Assembly (NCBI GenBank): GCA_023417745.1
Contig: JAEZEM010000040.1
Coordinates: 1 to 5,190 of the forward strand
From: Pseudomonadota bacterium
GTDB taxonomy: Bacteria; Desulfobacterota; Desulfovibrionia; Desulfovibrionales; Desulfovibrionaceae
Direction of reading: 5' to 3'
Length of the DNA stretch: 5,190 bases
The first letter of the stretch is position 1. Each line of letters starts with the position of its first letter. Position numbers and translations under genes: made by a program. Below are positions 1-4,842 of this stretch, piece after piece. A model generated the notes under the pieces. The model was not told the origin of the DNA, ran no database searches, and saw only the letters and a list, made by a program, of their open reading frames with translations.

Positions 1-89
1 CCGCCGCGCTCGGCCAAAGAGGCCTCCATGAGCGCGGCGAATTCGCCCTCGGCCGGCATTTCCTTGGTGTCCGGCGACTTGTCTGCCAT
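1..89 (-). CDS. N-terminal fragment of an unidentified protein
   Basis: Only the first 29 codons and two bases of a 30th lie in the window; the gene runs off the left edge. The start at base 89 is supported by a GGAG box at 95-98 (minus strand), five bases upstream, and by a good upstream promoter. The peptide opens with a polar, charged stretch (MADKSPDTKEMPAEGE) and continues FAALMEASLAERG. It has no signal peptide or membrane segment, so it is probably cytoplasmic. A short acidic leader followed by an 'EFAALMEAS'-like helix resembles the lead-in to S1 RNA-binding-domain proteins as I remember them from delta-proteobacteria. That is a weak resemblance, and the fragment is too short to assign a function. 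It is transcribed divergently from the membrane hydrolase gene. Confidence 0.6.
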   Translation of the reverse strand, partial: MADKSPDTKEMPAEGEFAALMEASLAERG

Positions 90-138
90 GATCGCTCCGA
101 AAAAAAAGGGTGATTTGGGCGCGAATGCGCCGGGGCGC

Positions 139-166
139 ACTGTAGCGCAGCGGCTATCCTTGTCAA
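139..166 (-). promoter_or_regulatory. Sigma70-like promoter for the left-edge gene
   Basis: On the minus strand a perfect TTGACA -35 box (161-166) is followed after 16 bases by TACAGT (139-144), which matches four of six positions of the -10 consensus. Transcription would start near 131, leaving an untranslated leader of about 42 bases that carries the GGAG ribosome-binding site. This is the best promoter match in the window. Confidence 0.6.
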
Positions 167-187
167 ATGCGAAAAAAGCCCTATCCT
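160..187 (+). promoter_or_regulatory. Candidate promoter for the membrane hydrolase gene
   Basis: TTGTCA (160-165) and TATCCT (182-187) are 16 bases apart, with five and four of six consensus matches respectively. The start point would be near 194, about 30 bases before the ATG at 225. The -35 box overlaps, on the other strand, the -35 box of the divergent left-edge gene. An A-run in the spacer (172-177) makes this stretch AT-rich relative to its surroundings. Confidence 0.4.
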
Positions 188-224
188 CCCCAAATCCGTC
201 TTCGAAACGTGAGGAAGTTGTCGT

Positions 225-1250
225 ATGGATCCAGTCACCCACATCACGGCGGGCGTGCTTTTAGGCCAGGCGGCCAAGGATCGGTTCCCGGGCGTAAGAG
301 CCCTTGTGCCCCTCTCGGCCCTGGCTGCCTGGATGCCGGATATCGATAATATCGTTACATTTTTTGGCGCAGAAGCCTACATGCGCTACCACCGGGGCTA
401 CACCCATTCGCTGCTTGGCGGGGCGCTTTTGGCTTGGCTTTTGGCCCTGTGCGTTTCCCGATTCGCCGGGGGGGCGAAGGCCTCGCGGCTGTTTGTACTT
501 TTTTATTTAGGCGTTTTATCCCACCTTTTTCTCGATTGCATCACTTCCTACGGGACAGGCGTTTTCCTGCCTTTTTCCGATGTCCGGGTGTCCATGCCCT
601 CGGTCTTCATCATTGATCCGATCTACACCCTGGCCCTGATCGGCCTGGCCGTGGCCGCCGCCTTGCGCCCGGCGGCGGGCAAAAAGCTGGCCGTGGCCGG
701 GCTGGCTGTCATGCTGGCCTGGCCGGCCATCGGCTTTGGCGTGGGCCAGGCCGTGTCCGCCCATGCCCGGGAGCTGCTCGTGGCCCGGGGCGAGAACCCC
801 ACGCGCGTCACGGCCCAGCCCGACGCCTTCGCGCCCCTGTGGTGGAAGATCATCGCCGAGGAAGGCAACGACTACGTGCTGACCGGGCTGACGCTTTCCG
901 AACCGGACAAGCTCTTGCCCGAGCGGCGTTTCGAGCGGGCCGGTCGCGACGAGTTGGAGCGGCTGGGCAAGCAGGCTCCGGTTTTTTCCTATTATGTCTG
1001 GTTCACGGATTTTCCGGTCAAATCGGCTTCCGCCACCCCGGACGGCACGGCCCTGGCTTTTCAGGACTTGCGATTCATTGCCGTCAATCCGCTGGTGGAG
1101 AAGGTGCGCGGCCCCATGGTGCCGTTTACGCTGACGGCTTATCTTGATCCGGCCGGCAAGCTCACCCGGGCCATGTTTTCCCAGATGGGCAAGGGCGAGG
1201 TGATCCTGCCGCGCCCGGGCGTGGGCTTGGCCGGCTTCGGCGGCGGTTGA
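225..1250 (+). CDS. YdjM/DUF457-type membrane metal-dependent hydrolase
   Basis: This 341-residue inner-membrane protein has the pattern of the YdjM/DUF457 family (Pfam PF04307), annotated as membrane-bound metal-dependent hydrolases; the physiological substrate is unknown. Visible signature residues are His6 near the N-terminus, PDID (38-41), HRGYTHS (56-62), SHLFLD (99-104) and TSYGT (107-111), with Asp131 in a later IIDP. These His/Asp residues are the likely metal ligands, as in phospholipase-C-like folds. Hydrophobic segments lie near 63-80, 88-106, 127-147 and 153-172. Residues after about 178 form a soluble-looking tail containing WW (206-207), YYVWFTDFP and FQDLRF. At 341 residues the protein is much longer than E. 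coli YdjM (about 200) and closer to the long YfhP-type members. The start is fixed by GAGGAA at 211-216, eight bases upstream. The gene stands alone and ends 18 bases before a strong hairpin terminator. The family call is firm; enzymatic activity is inferred. Confidence 0.88.
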   Translation: MDPVTHITAGVLLGQAAKDRFPGVRALVPLSALAAWMPDIDNIVTFFGAEAYMRYHRGYTHSLLGGALLAWLLALCVSRFAGGAKASRLFVLFYLGVLSHLFLDCITSYGTGVFLPFSDVRVSMPSVFIIDPIYTLALIGLAVAAALRPAAGKKLAVAGLAVMLAWPAIGFGVGQAVSAHARELLVARGENPTRVTAQPDAFAPLWWKIIAEEGNDYVLTGLTLSEPDKLLPERRFERAGRDELERLGKQAPVFSYYVWFTDFPVKSASATPDGTALAFQDLRFIAVNPLVEKVRGPMVPFTLTAYLDPAGKLTRAMFSQMGKGEVILPRPGVGLAGFGGG

Positions 1251-1268
1251 TCGTATTTTCCCTGCTCC

Positions 1269-1316
1269 CCAAAGAAACGGCCCGGGACGCACTCGCGTCC
1301 CGGGCCGTTTCTTTGG
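1269..1316. terminator. Bidirectional hairpin terminator, perfect 22-bp stem
   Basis: Arms 1269-1290 and 1295-1316 are exact reverse complements around an ACTC loop. The GC-rich core (GGCCCGGGACGC) is flanked by AAAGAAA on one side and TTTCTTT on the other, so either strand ends in a U-rich tract. It sits between two converging genes, 18 bases after the hydrolase stop and 32 bases after the AraC-type regulator stop. This is the expected position for a shared terminator. Confidence 0.9.
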
Positions 1317-1348
1317 ATGGGGGGGCCGCCGGAGGCATCGCAAAATAG

Positions 1349-2227
1349 CTACCGCGCCGGGCCGACGGGGACGAGGATTTCGGTGAGCAGCTCGCTCGGC
1401 GGGGTGGTTTTGGGGTCATTTAAGTAGATTTCCATGCTCGGCTCCATGGCGAATTCCCGGCCGGAGTCCGGTCCCCAGACGCCGCACAGCCATGCGTAGG
1501 CTGGGGCCAGGTTTGTGTACGGCCCCTTGACCACGGCGCTGGCGTAGTCCCGGCCGCCGATAGTGGCCACGGGCAGATCGGGCGTGCCGGCGAAGCTGTC
1601 GGGCACGGTCATGCAGGCGTCGTAGCGGATTTTCTCCGGCGACGTGATCTGCGGGTCGTCGTGACCGATGCCGATAAACTTCGTGTCCGGGCCAAAAAGG
1701 CCAAGGGGGCCGGCCTTTGTGCAAAGGCTGGTCCAGGCCGGTTCGCACTGGTCGTAGGGGCCGACGTGGCGTACGCAGACCACTTTCATGGCCGGCAGGG
1801 TTTTGATGACGACATCCAGTTCCATAATGACGAACTCCTTTCTGGGGGGCAGATGTTTGGGGGTTTCGGGCGGCCCCTTGCGCTCCCGGCTGGCCTGTCG
1901 CCAGGCCGAGGGCGACACGGCGTAGGCGGCACGAAAGGCCCGGGTGAAGGCTTCGGGCGACTCGAAGCCGGCGTCCAGGGCGACGGTGGTCACTGGCTGG
2001 TCGCCGTAGCACAGGCGCTGGGCGGCCCGCTCCAGGCGCAGCCGGCGCAGATAGGCCCCGACAGTCTCGCCGGTCATGCCGACAAAGATGCGGTGGAAGT
2101 GGTAGGGCGAGAAATGGGCCGCCCCGGAGATGTCGGGCAGCGACAACTCCTCGTCGAGCCGGGCTTCCATTAGCCGCATGGCGGCCAACACCCGCCGCTT
2201 CCAGTCTTTTCGCGTTTCTTCGCTCAT
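1349..2227 (-). CDS. AraC-family regulator with GyrI-like effector domain
   Basis: This is a 292-residue transcriptional regulator. Residues 10-112 are an AraC/XylS DNA-binding domain with two helix-turn-helices: LSLPDISGAAHFSPYHFHRIF (28-48, ending in the family's HFHR-IF signature) and a second around 77-110 with the typical ALDAGFESPEAFTRAFR stretch. Residues 135-288 are a GyrI-like small-molecule-binding domain, seen in VRHVGPY (152-158), FIGIGHDDP (184-192), YDACMTV (202-208) and EIYLNDP (266-272). This HTH-first architecture is typical of the family and, in related proteins, senses hydrophobic or cationic compounds. The start at 2227 has an AGGAA box six bases upstream. An in-frame ATG at 2308 would add 27 residues that lie outside the domain and has no good ribosome-binding site. 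The gene is divergent from the five-gene cluster, which it may control (inference). The ligand cannot be read from the sequence. Confidence 0.93.
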   Translation of the reverse strand: MSEETRKDWKRRVLAAMRLMEARLDEELSLPDISGAAHFSPYHFHRIFVGMTGETVGAYLRRLRLERAAQRLCYGDQPVTTVALDAGFESPEAFTRAFRAAYAVSPSAWRQASRERKGPPETPKHLPPRKEFVIMELDVVIKTLPAMKVVCVRHVGPYDQCEPAWTSLCTKAGPLGLFGPDTKFIGIGHDDPQITSPEKIRYDACMTVPDSFAGTPDLPVATIGGRDYASAVVKGPYTNLAPAYAWLCGVWGPDSGREFAMEPSMEIYLNDPKTTPPSELLTEILVPVGPAR

Positions 2228-2317
2228 GTCTGTTTCCTGCCTGGGAACTACGCGTTCCAGAATGTTCTCGCCTGATATTTTTTGCTTTTTTTCCATGGGC
2301 GGCGGCATTTGTCTGCC

Positions 2318-2336
2318 TGACTGTGAAAAACAGTCA
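2318..2336. promoter_or_regulatory. Inverted repeat, 7-bp arms, possible operator
   Basis: TGACTGT (2318-2324) and ACAGTCA (2330-2336) are perfect reverse complements around GAAAA. The right arm overlaps TTGACT (2332-2337, minus strand), a 5/6 match to a -35 box that could serve the AraC-type gene. The -10 region 16-18 bases downstream (for example GACAAA) is poor. This is therefore a plausible activator or repressor site rather than a proven promoter. Confidence 0.4.
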
Positions 2337-2338
2337 AA

Positions 2339-2359
2339 AATTATTGTTGAACAATAATT
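2339..2359. promoter_or_regulatory. 21-bp palindrome, probable operator
   Basis: The half-site AATTATTGTT (2339-2348) and its exact complement AACAATAATT (2350-2359) flank a single central G. Symmetry over ten bases per arm, set in an AT-rich island of a GC-rich region between divergent genes, suggests the binding site of a homodimeric regulator. The TTGTT-N-AACAA core is of a type seen with several one-component regulator families (GntR, MarR and TetR among them). AraC proteins usually prefer asymmetric sites, so the XRE protein encoded downstream or an unlinked regulator are alternatives. No U-run follows the hairpin form and there is almost no loop, so it is not a terminator. Confidence 0.65.
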
Positions 2360-2375
2360 AAAGCTTGTTTATCGA
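2347..2375 (+). promoter_or_regulatory. Weak candidate promoter of the five-gene cluster
   Basis: TTGAAC (2347-2352) and TATCGA (2370-2375) are 17 bases apart and match the sigma70 hexamers at four and three positions. The -35 box would lie inside the 21-bp palindrome, so a protein bound there would block it. Other placements are possible, for example TTGTTG at 2344 with TTTATC at 2368. The match alone does not establish the promoter. Confidence 0.25.
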
Positions 2376-2402
2376 GTTCTTGTCCGGACGGATGGAAGCA
2401 AG

Positions 2403-2429
2403 GGGACGACGTCGGCCGGCGTTCGTCCC
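2403..2429 (+). other. Hairpin in the cluster's 5' leader
   Basis: GGGACGA (2403-2409) pairs exactly with TCGTCCC (2423-2429). After a one-base bulge, four further pairs (one a G-U) close on a GGCC tetraloop. It ends 22 bases before the lipoprotein gene's GGAGAG box and no U-run follows. It may protect or fold the leader; nothing shows a switch. Confidence 0.35.
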
Positions 2430-2462
2430 GAAACCGCCCGTTACCGATTCTGGAGAGACGCC

Positions 2463-3053
2463 ATGAAAAAAGTCTGTTTGCTGTTGTCGCTTGTTGCCCT
2501 GGCCGGCGGTTGCGCCAGGTCCACGGCCACGAGCCTTGTGGCCGGGAATATGGCTGGCCAAAGGGTTGGCCTGGGCAAGACCGTCGTGCTGACCTGGTGC
2601 GGTTTCGAGGCGACCGACAAGGCCGGAGGCGAAAAGGCGGCCCGGCTGCGCGGCCTGATTGAAACGCGTTTCGCCGGTCTGCCCGGGACCGAAGTCGTGG
2701 ACGCCGGGCCGCTGGTGACGGCCCTTGGCGGGCGCGACTGGCGCGACGCCTCGGACACGGAACTGGCGGCCGCCGCCCGGGCGGCCGGGGTCGACAGCGT
2801 GGCTCTGGCGAAAGTGGCGACGCTGGCCGGCCGGCTGCACATTGCCCTGCCGCCGGCCTGGAGCGTGGAAACGTCCTTTGCCTATCAGGCGAGACTGCTT
2901 GACGCCAGGTCTGGTTCCCTGATCCTCTCGGCCCTGCGCGGGCGCGACGTCGTCGTGGCCTTCGGCGTACGGGGCCGCGAGGCGCTGTACAAGGATTTCG
3001 CGGCCGACTTGGCCGAACTGACCCAGCCTCTGGCCCAGTCGACCGACAAATAA
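2463..3053 (+). CDS. Putative lipoprotein, TolB-N/CsgG-like fold suspected
   Basis: This 196-residue protein begins with a lipoprotein signal: two lysines, a hydrophobic core (4-14) and a lipobox AGGC whose Cys17 would be acylated. Residue 18 is Ala rather than Asp, so outer-membrane sorting by Lol is expected. The mature part has a predicted beta strand (KTVVLTWCGF, 39-48), a helix (58-70) and LPGTEVVDAG (73-82). After this come an Ala-rich helix (99-109), VDSVALAKVATLAG (110-123), and YQARLLDARSGSLILSAL (141-158). This order resembles the CsgG/GNA1162/TolB-N type fold of envelope lipoproteins, in which the 'LLDARSG' hairpin is common. The resemblance is structural guesswork, and I do not recognise a named family. 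GGAGAG at 2452-2457 supports the start. It is the first gene of the cluster, 11 bases before the DUF2975 gene. Its place there suggests an envelope partner for that protein. Confidence 0.85.
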   Translation: MKKVCLLLSLVALAGGCARSTATSLVAGNMAGQRVGLGKTVVLTWCGFEATDKAGGEKAARLRGLIETRFAGLPGTEVVDAGPLVTALGGRDWRDASDTELAAAARAAGVDSVALAKVATLAGRLHIALPPAWSVETSFAYQARLLDARSGSLILSALRGRDVVVAFGVRGREALYKDFAADLAELTQPLAQSTDK

Positions 3054-3064
3054 CGGAGTCCGCC

Positions 3065-3610
3065 ATGCATACCAAAACCAATCTGGACAGCATCCGCCGA
3101 CAGGCCGGGCGGCTCGAAACCGTTTGCCTAGTCGCCGCCGTGGCGGTCGCGCCGCTGATCGCCCTGTTCTGGGCCGCTTTCAACCTTTTGCCCGCCGACA
3201 TGACCCGGCAAGCGGCGGCCCTGGCCGCCGGCCCGGATTTGCCGGGCTGGGTGCGGCTGTTGTGTTTCGCGGCCGCCATGGTTCCGGGCGGGGCGCTCAT
3301 GGTGGCGCTTTTGCGGCTGCGCCGGCTGTTTGGCCTCTACCGGCAAGGCAGCATCTTTTCCCTGGCCACCGTGCTGGCCTTTCGCGGCGTGGCAAGGTCG
3401 CTTATGGCCTGGGCCGTGTGTTCGGTCTTGGCCACGCCGCTGCATTCCCTGGCCGTCACCGCCGCCAACCCGCCTGGCCGGCACATGCTGAGCCTGGGCG
3501 TGGGAACCACGGAACTGGCTCTCGTCTTTTTGGCCAGCCTCGCCCTGGTCATGGCCCGGGTCATGGACGAGGCCCGGCGACTGGACGAGGAAGCGGCCCT
3601 GACGGTATAG
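3065..3610 (+). CDS. DUF2975 family integral membrane protein
   Basis: This is a 181-residue inner-membrane protein with four hydrophobic segments near 20-42, 63-83, 107-131 and 144-165. DUF2975 features are the cytoplasmic-loop motif RLRRLFGLYRQGSIFS (84-99) after the second segment and the acidic/basic C-terminal tail VMDEARRLDEE (166-176). DUF2975 proteins have no established biochemical function. They are commonly encoded directly before a small Cro/C1-type regulator (for example the Bacillus YoaS/YozG pair), exactly as here. A reasonable inference is that the membrane protein holds or releases the regulator, by analogy with SdpI/SdpR-type systems. A GGAG box at 3055-3058 lies six bases before the ATG. 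The downstream gene begins nine bases after the stop. Confidence 0.9.
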   Translation: MHTKTNLDSIRRQAGRLETVCLVAAVAVAPLIALFWAAFNLLPADMTRQAAALAAGPDLPGWVRLLCFAAAMVPGGALMVALLRLRRLFGLYRQGSIFSLATVLAFRGVARSLMAWAVCSVLATPLHSLAVTAANPPGRHMLSLGVGTTELALVFLASLALVMARVMDEARRLDEEAALTV

Positions 3611-3619
3611 GCCGGTCAT

Positions 3620-3853
3620 ATGGCGATCATCGTCAACCTCGACGTCATGTTGGCGCGGCGCAAGGTCAGCTCCAAGGAGCTGGCCGAAGCCGTGGGCATC
3701 ACCGCCCAGAACCTGTCCATCCTCAAAACCGGCAAGGCCAAGGCCGTGCGTTTCTCCACCCTGGAGGCCATCTGCGCCTTTCTTGGCTGCCAGCCGGGCG
3801 ACATCCTGGAATATCGCCCGGACACCGCCGGCGAGCCCGGCGAAGGAGCGTAA
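3620..3853 (+). CDS. Small XRE/Cro-C1 helix-turn-helix regulator
   Basis: This 77-residue protein is essentially one Cro/C1-type DNA-binding domain of the HTH_26/YozG kind. Helix 1 spans about 5-14. SSKELAEAVGIT (17-28) is the first helix of the HTH and the turn, and AQNLSILKTGKAKAVRFSTL (29-48) holds the recognition helix and the following loop. LEAICAFLGCQPGDILEYR (48-66) is the usual C-terminal helix and 'GDILEY' ending. A short Pro/Gly/Glu-rich tail follows, and there is no effector domain. It sits nine bases after the DUF2975 gene. Its ribosome-binding site is weak (TAGG, 3608-3611, overlapping that gene's stop), so it is likely translated by coupling to it. That would tie its level to the membrane partner. 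Targets are unknown; autoregulation through the 2339-2359 palindrome is possible. Confidence 0.93.
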   Translation: MAIIVNLDVMLARRKVSSKELAEAVGITAQNLSILKTGKAKAVRFSTLEAICAFLGCQPGDILEYRPDTAGEPGEGA

Positions 3854-3856
3854 CCC

Positions 3857-4453
3857 ATGGCGGTCAGCGTCATCCTGGCCCATCCCCGTCCCGGCAGTTT
3901 CAACCACGCCCTGGCTGGGGTCGTCTGCGAGACGCTGACCGACCTCGGCGTGGAGGTCTGGTTCCACGACCTCCACGCCGAGGGCTTCGAGGCGCTTTTG
4001 CCGGCCGCCGAGATTCCCCGCGACGCGTCCCTGCCGCCGCTTATCGCCAGCCACTGCCGGGAGGCGGCCGCGGCCGAGGGCTTCGTCATCGTCCATCCCA
4101 ACTGGTGGGGCATGCCGCCGGCCGTGCTGGTCGGCTGGGTGGACCGGGTCATGCGGCCTGGCCTAGCCTACGAGTTCCTGGAAGGCGACGGCGGCGAGGG
4201 CGTGCCGCGCGGCTTGCTGGCCGCCCGTACGGCCGTTGTCCTTAACACCTCCAACACGGCGGCCCAGAGGGAACGCGAGGTCTTTGGCGATCCCCTGGAA
4301 CGCATCTGGAAGGACTGCGTCTTTGGCCTGTGCGGTGTGGCCGACGTGCGCCGCCGCCTGTTCGAAACCCTTGTCACGAGCAGTTCGGGACAGCGCCGGG
4401 GCTGGCTGGAAGAGGCCTCGGCCTTGGCGGCCGCCGCGTTCGGCCCGGCCTGA
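3857..4453 (+). CDS. Flavodoxin-fold NAD(P)H oxidoreductase
   Basis: This 198-residue cytoplasmic enzyme of the Flavodoxin_2 family (PF02525) is related to MdaB/KefF/NQO-type quinone reductases. These use FMN or FAD to reduce quinones or other electrophiles by two electrons with NAD(P)H. The FMN phosphate loop is AHPRPGSFNHAL (8-19). The flavin-binding and dimer motif HPNWWGMPPAVLVGWVDRV (80-98) is followed by PGLAYEF (101-107). VVLNTSN (127-133) and FGLCGV (156-161) are also typical. The length is normal for the family. AAGGAG at 3843-3848, inside the end of the XRE gene, is eight bases from the ATG, and only three bases separate the two genes. Position before a tautomerase gene suggests a role with reactive carbonyl or quinone compounds. 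The substrate cannot be told from the sequence; modulation of a potassium efflux system as in KefF is unlikely, as no Kef gene is present. Confidence 0.9.
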   Translation: MAVSVILAHPRPGSFNHALAGVVCETLTDLGVEVWFHDLHAEGFEALLPAAEIPRDASLPPLIASHCREAAAAEGFVIVHPNWWGMPPAVLVGWVDRVMRPGLAYEFLEGDGGEGVPRGLLAARTAVVLNTSNTAAQREREVFGDPLERIWKDCVFGLCGVADVRRRLFETLVTSSSGQRRGWLEEASALAAAAFGPA

Positions 4454-4472
4454 TCCCCAAAGGAGAACCCCC

Positions 4473-4673
4473 ATGCCCCTGGTCAATATCAAGATCACCC
4501 GCGACAGCGCCACCGCCGAGCAGAAAGCCAAGGTCATCGAAGGCGTCACCAACATCCTGCGCGACGTCATGGGCAAGAACCCGCAAACCACCTTTGTCAT
4601 CATCGAGGAAGTCGATTGCGACAGCTGGGGCATTGGCGGCGAGACCGTGGCCGTGCGCCGGGCGCGGGGATGA
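4473..4673 (+). CDS. 4-oxalocrotonate tautomerase family protein
   Basis: This 66-residue protein is the length of a single tautomerase-fold unit (PF01361). After removal of Met1 the N-terminal proline (PLVNIKITR) becomes the catalytic base that moves protons in keto-enol or enal tautomerisation. Arg10 lies about where the family has its substrate-binding Arg11. The AEQKAKVIEGVTNIL helix (15-29), TTFVIIEEVD (39-48) and SWGIGGE (51-57, the active-site aromatic loop) are all present. The central arginine of classical 4-OT (Arg39) has no clear counterpart, since that stretch reads GKNPQTTFVII. The substrate may therefore differ from 2-hydroxymuconate. Such proteins act as hexamers. The start has AAGGAGAA at 4459-4466, and the gene is 19 bases after the oxidoreductase. 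No aromatic-degradation genes are nearby, so a general electrophile-processing role is as likely as a catabolic one. Confidence 0.9.
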   Translation: MPLVNIKITRDSATAEQKAKVIEGVTNILRDVMGKNPQTTFVIIEEVDCDSWGIGGETVAVRRARG

Positions 4674-4687
4674 GGAGAACCTGAGTC

Positions 4688-4716
4688 GCGGCCCATGGCC
4701 TTACGCCCTGGGCCGC
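4688..4716 (+). other. GC-rich hairpin after the cluster
   Basis: GCGGCCCA (4688-4695) pairs with TGGGCCGC (4709-4716). After one mismatch two more pairs close on CCTTACG. It starts 15 bases after the tautomerase stop but is followed by AAAAGCG rather than a T-run. It may slow RNA decay or act in Rho-dependent ending rather than as an intrinsic terminator. Confidence 0.45.
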
Positions 4717-4725
4717 AAAAGCGAG

Positions 4726-4759
4726 GGTCCCAGGCCGACCGGTTGGTCGGCCCGGGACC
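4726..4759 (+). other. Second strong hairpin, 15-bp arms
   Basis: Arms 4726-4740 and 4745-4759 pair at 14 of 15 positions (A4732 and C4753 mismatch) around a GGTT loop. It lies nine bases after the previous hairpin and also lacks a T-run. A smaller stem follows at 4764-4780 (GCCGC/GCGGC, 7-base loop). Together they make this spacer far more structured than the other intergenic regions. Confidence 0.5.
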
Positions 4760-4795
4760 GGTGGCCGCGTTCGATGCGGCTCGCCAGCCCGGGTT

Positions 4796-4818
4796 GCGCT
4801 TCGAGCCAGCGCTTCGAG
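4796..4818. repeat. Short direct repeat GCGCTTCGAG
   Basis: The ten bases GCGCTTCGAG occur at 4796-4805 and again at 4809-4818, a 13-base period with CCA between them. This could be a paired protein-binding site or a chance duplication; nothing else supports a role. Confidence 0.4.
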
Positions 4819-4842
4819 TGAAGATGCTGCTTACGCCGAAAA

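Noticed and set aside
225..620. Possible horizontal transfer of the hydrolase N-terminal half, which has more A/T and T-runs than its surroundings
   Set aside because: The T-runs mostly encode Phe and Leu of membrane segments, and the rest of the gene matches the local GC, so composition alone does not support transfer.
516..1343. Minus-strand open frame antisense to the membrane hydrolase
   Set aside because: It crosses the terminator hairpin, has low-complexity composition, and opposes a gene with clear catalytic motifs.
2228..2308. Upstream ATG at 2308 for the AraC-type regulator, adding 27 residues
   Set aside because: The ATG at 2227 has AGGAA six bases upstream and begins just before the AraC domain. 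The extra residues look like leader-derived sequence, and 2308 has no good ribosome-binding site.
2341..3300. Long open frame on the minus strand opposite the lipoprotein and DUF2975 genes
   Set aside because: Its product is Arg/Pro-rich low-complexity sequence of no recognisable family. It opposes two genes with clear ribosome-binding sites and protein features, so it is a by-product of high GC.
3128..4096. Minus-strand open frame opposite the same three genes
   Set aside because: It is rich in Gly, Gln, Asp and His, with no domain pattern and no ribosome-binding site of note. It is an antisense shadow of GC-rich codons.
3124..4245. Long plus-strand open frame in another phase across three genes
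   Set aside because: The product is Gly/Arg/Pro-rich and matches no family. It overlaps the DUF2975, XRE and oxidoreductase genes, all of which show clear family motifs.
4726..4759. Intrinsic terminator for the five-gene cluster
   Set aside because: The stem is strong but no T-run follows on either strand; the hairpin at 4843-4873 fits better.
4764..4780. Five-base stem with a GTTCGAT seven-base loop, like a tRNA T-arm
   Set aside because: The loop is out of register with the TTCRANY consensus. No acceptor, D-arm or anticodon arm can be placed around it.
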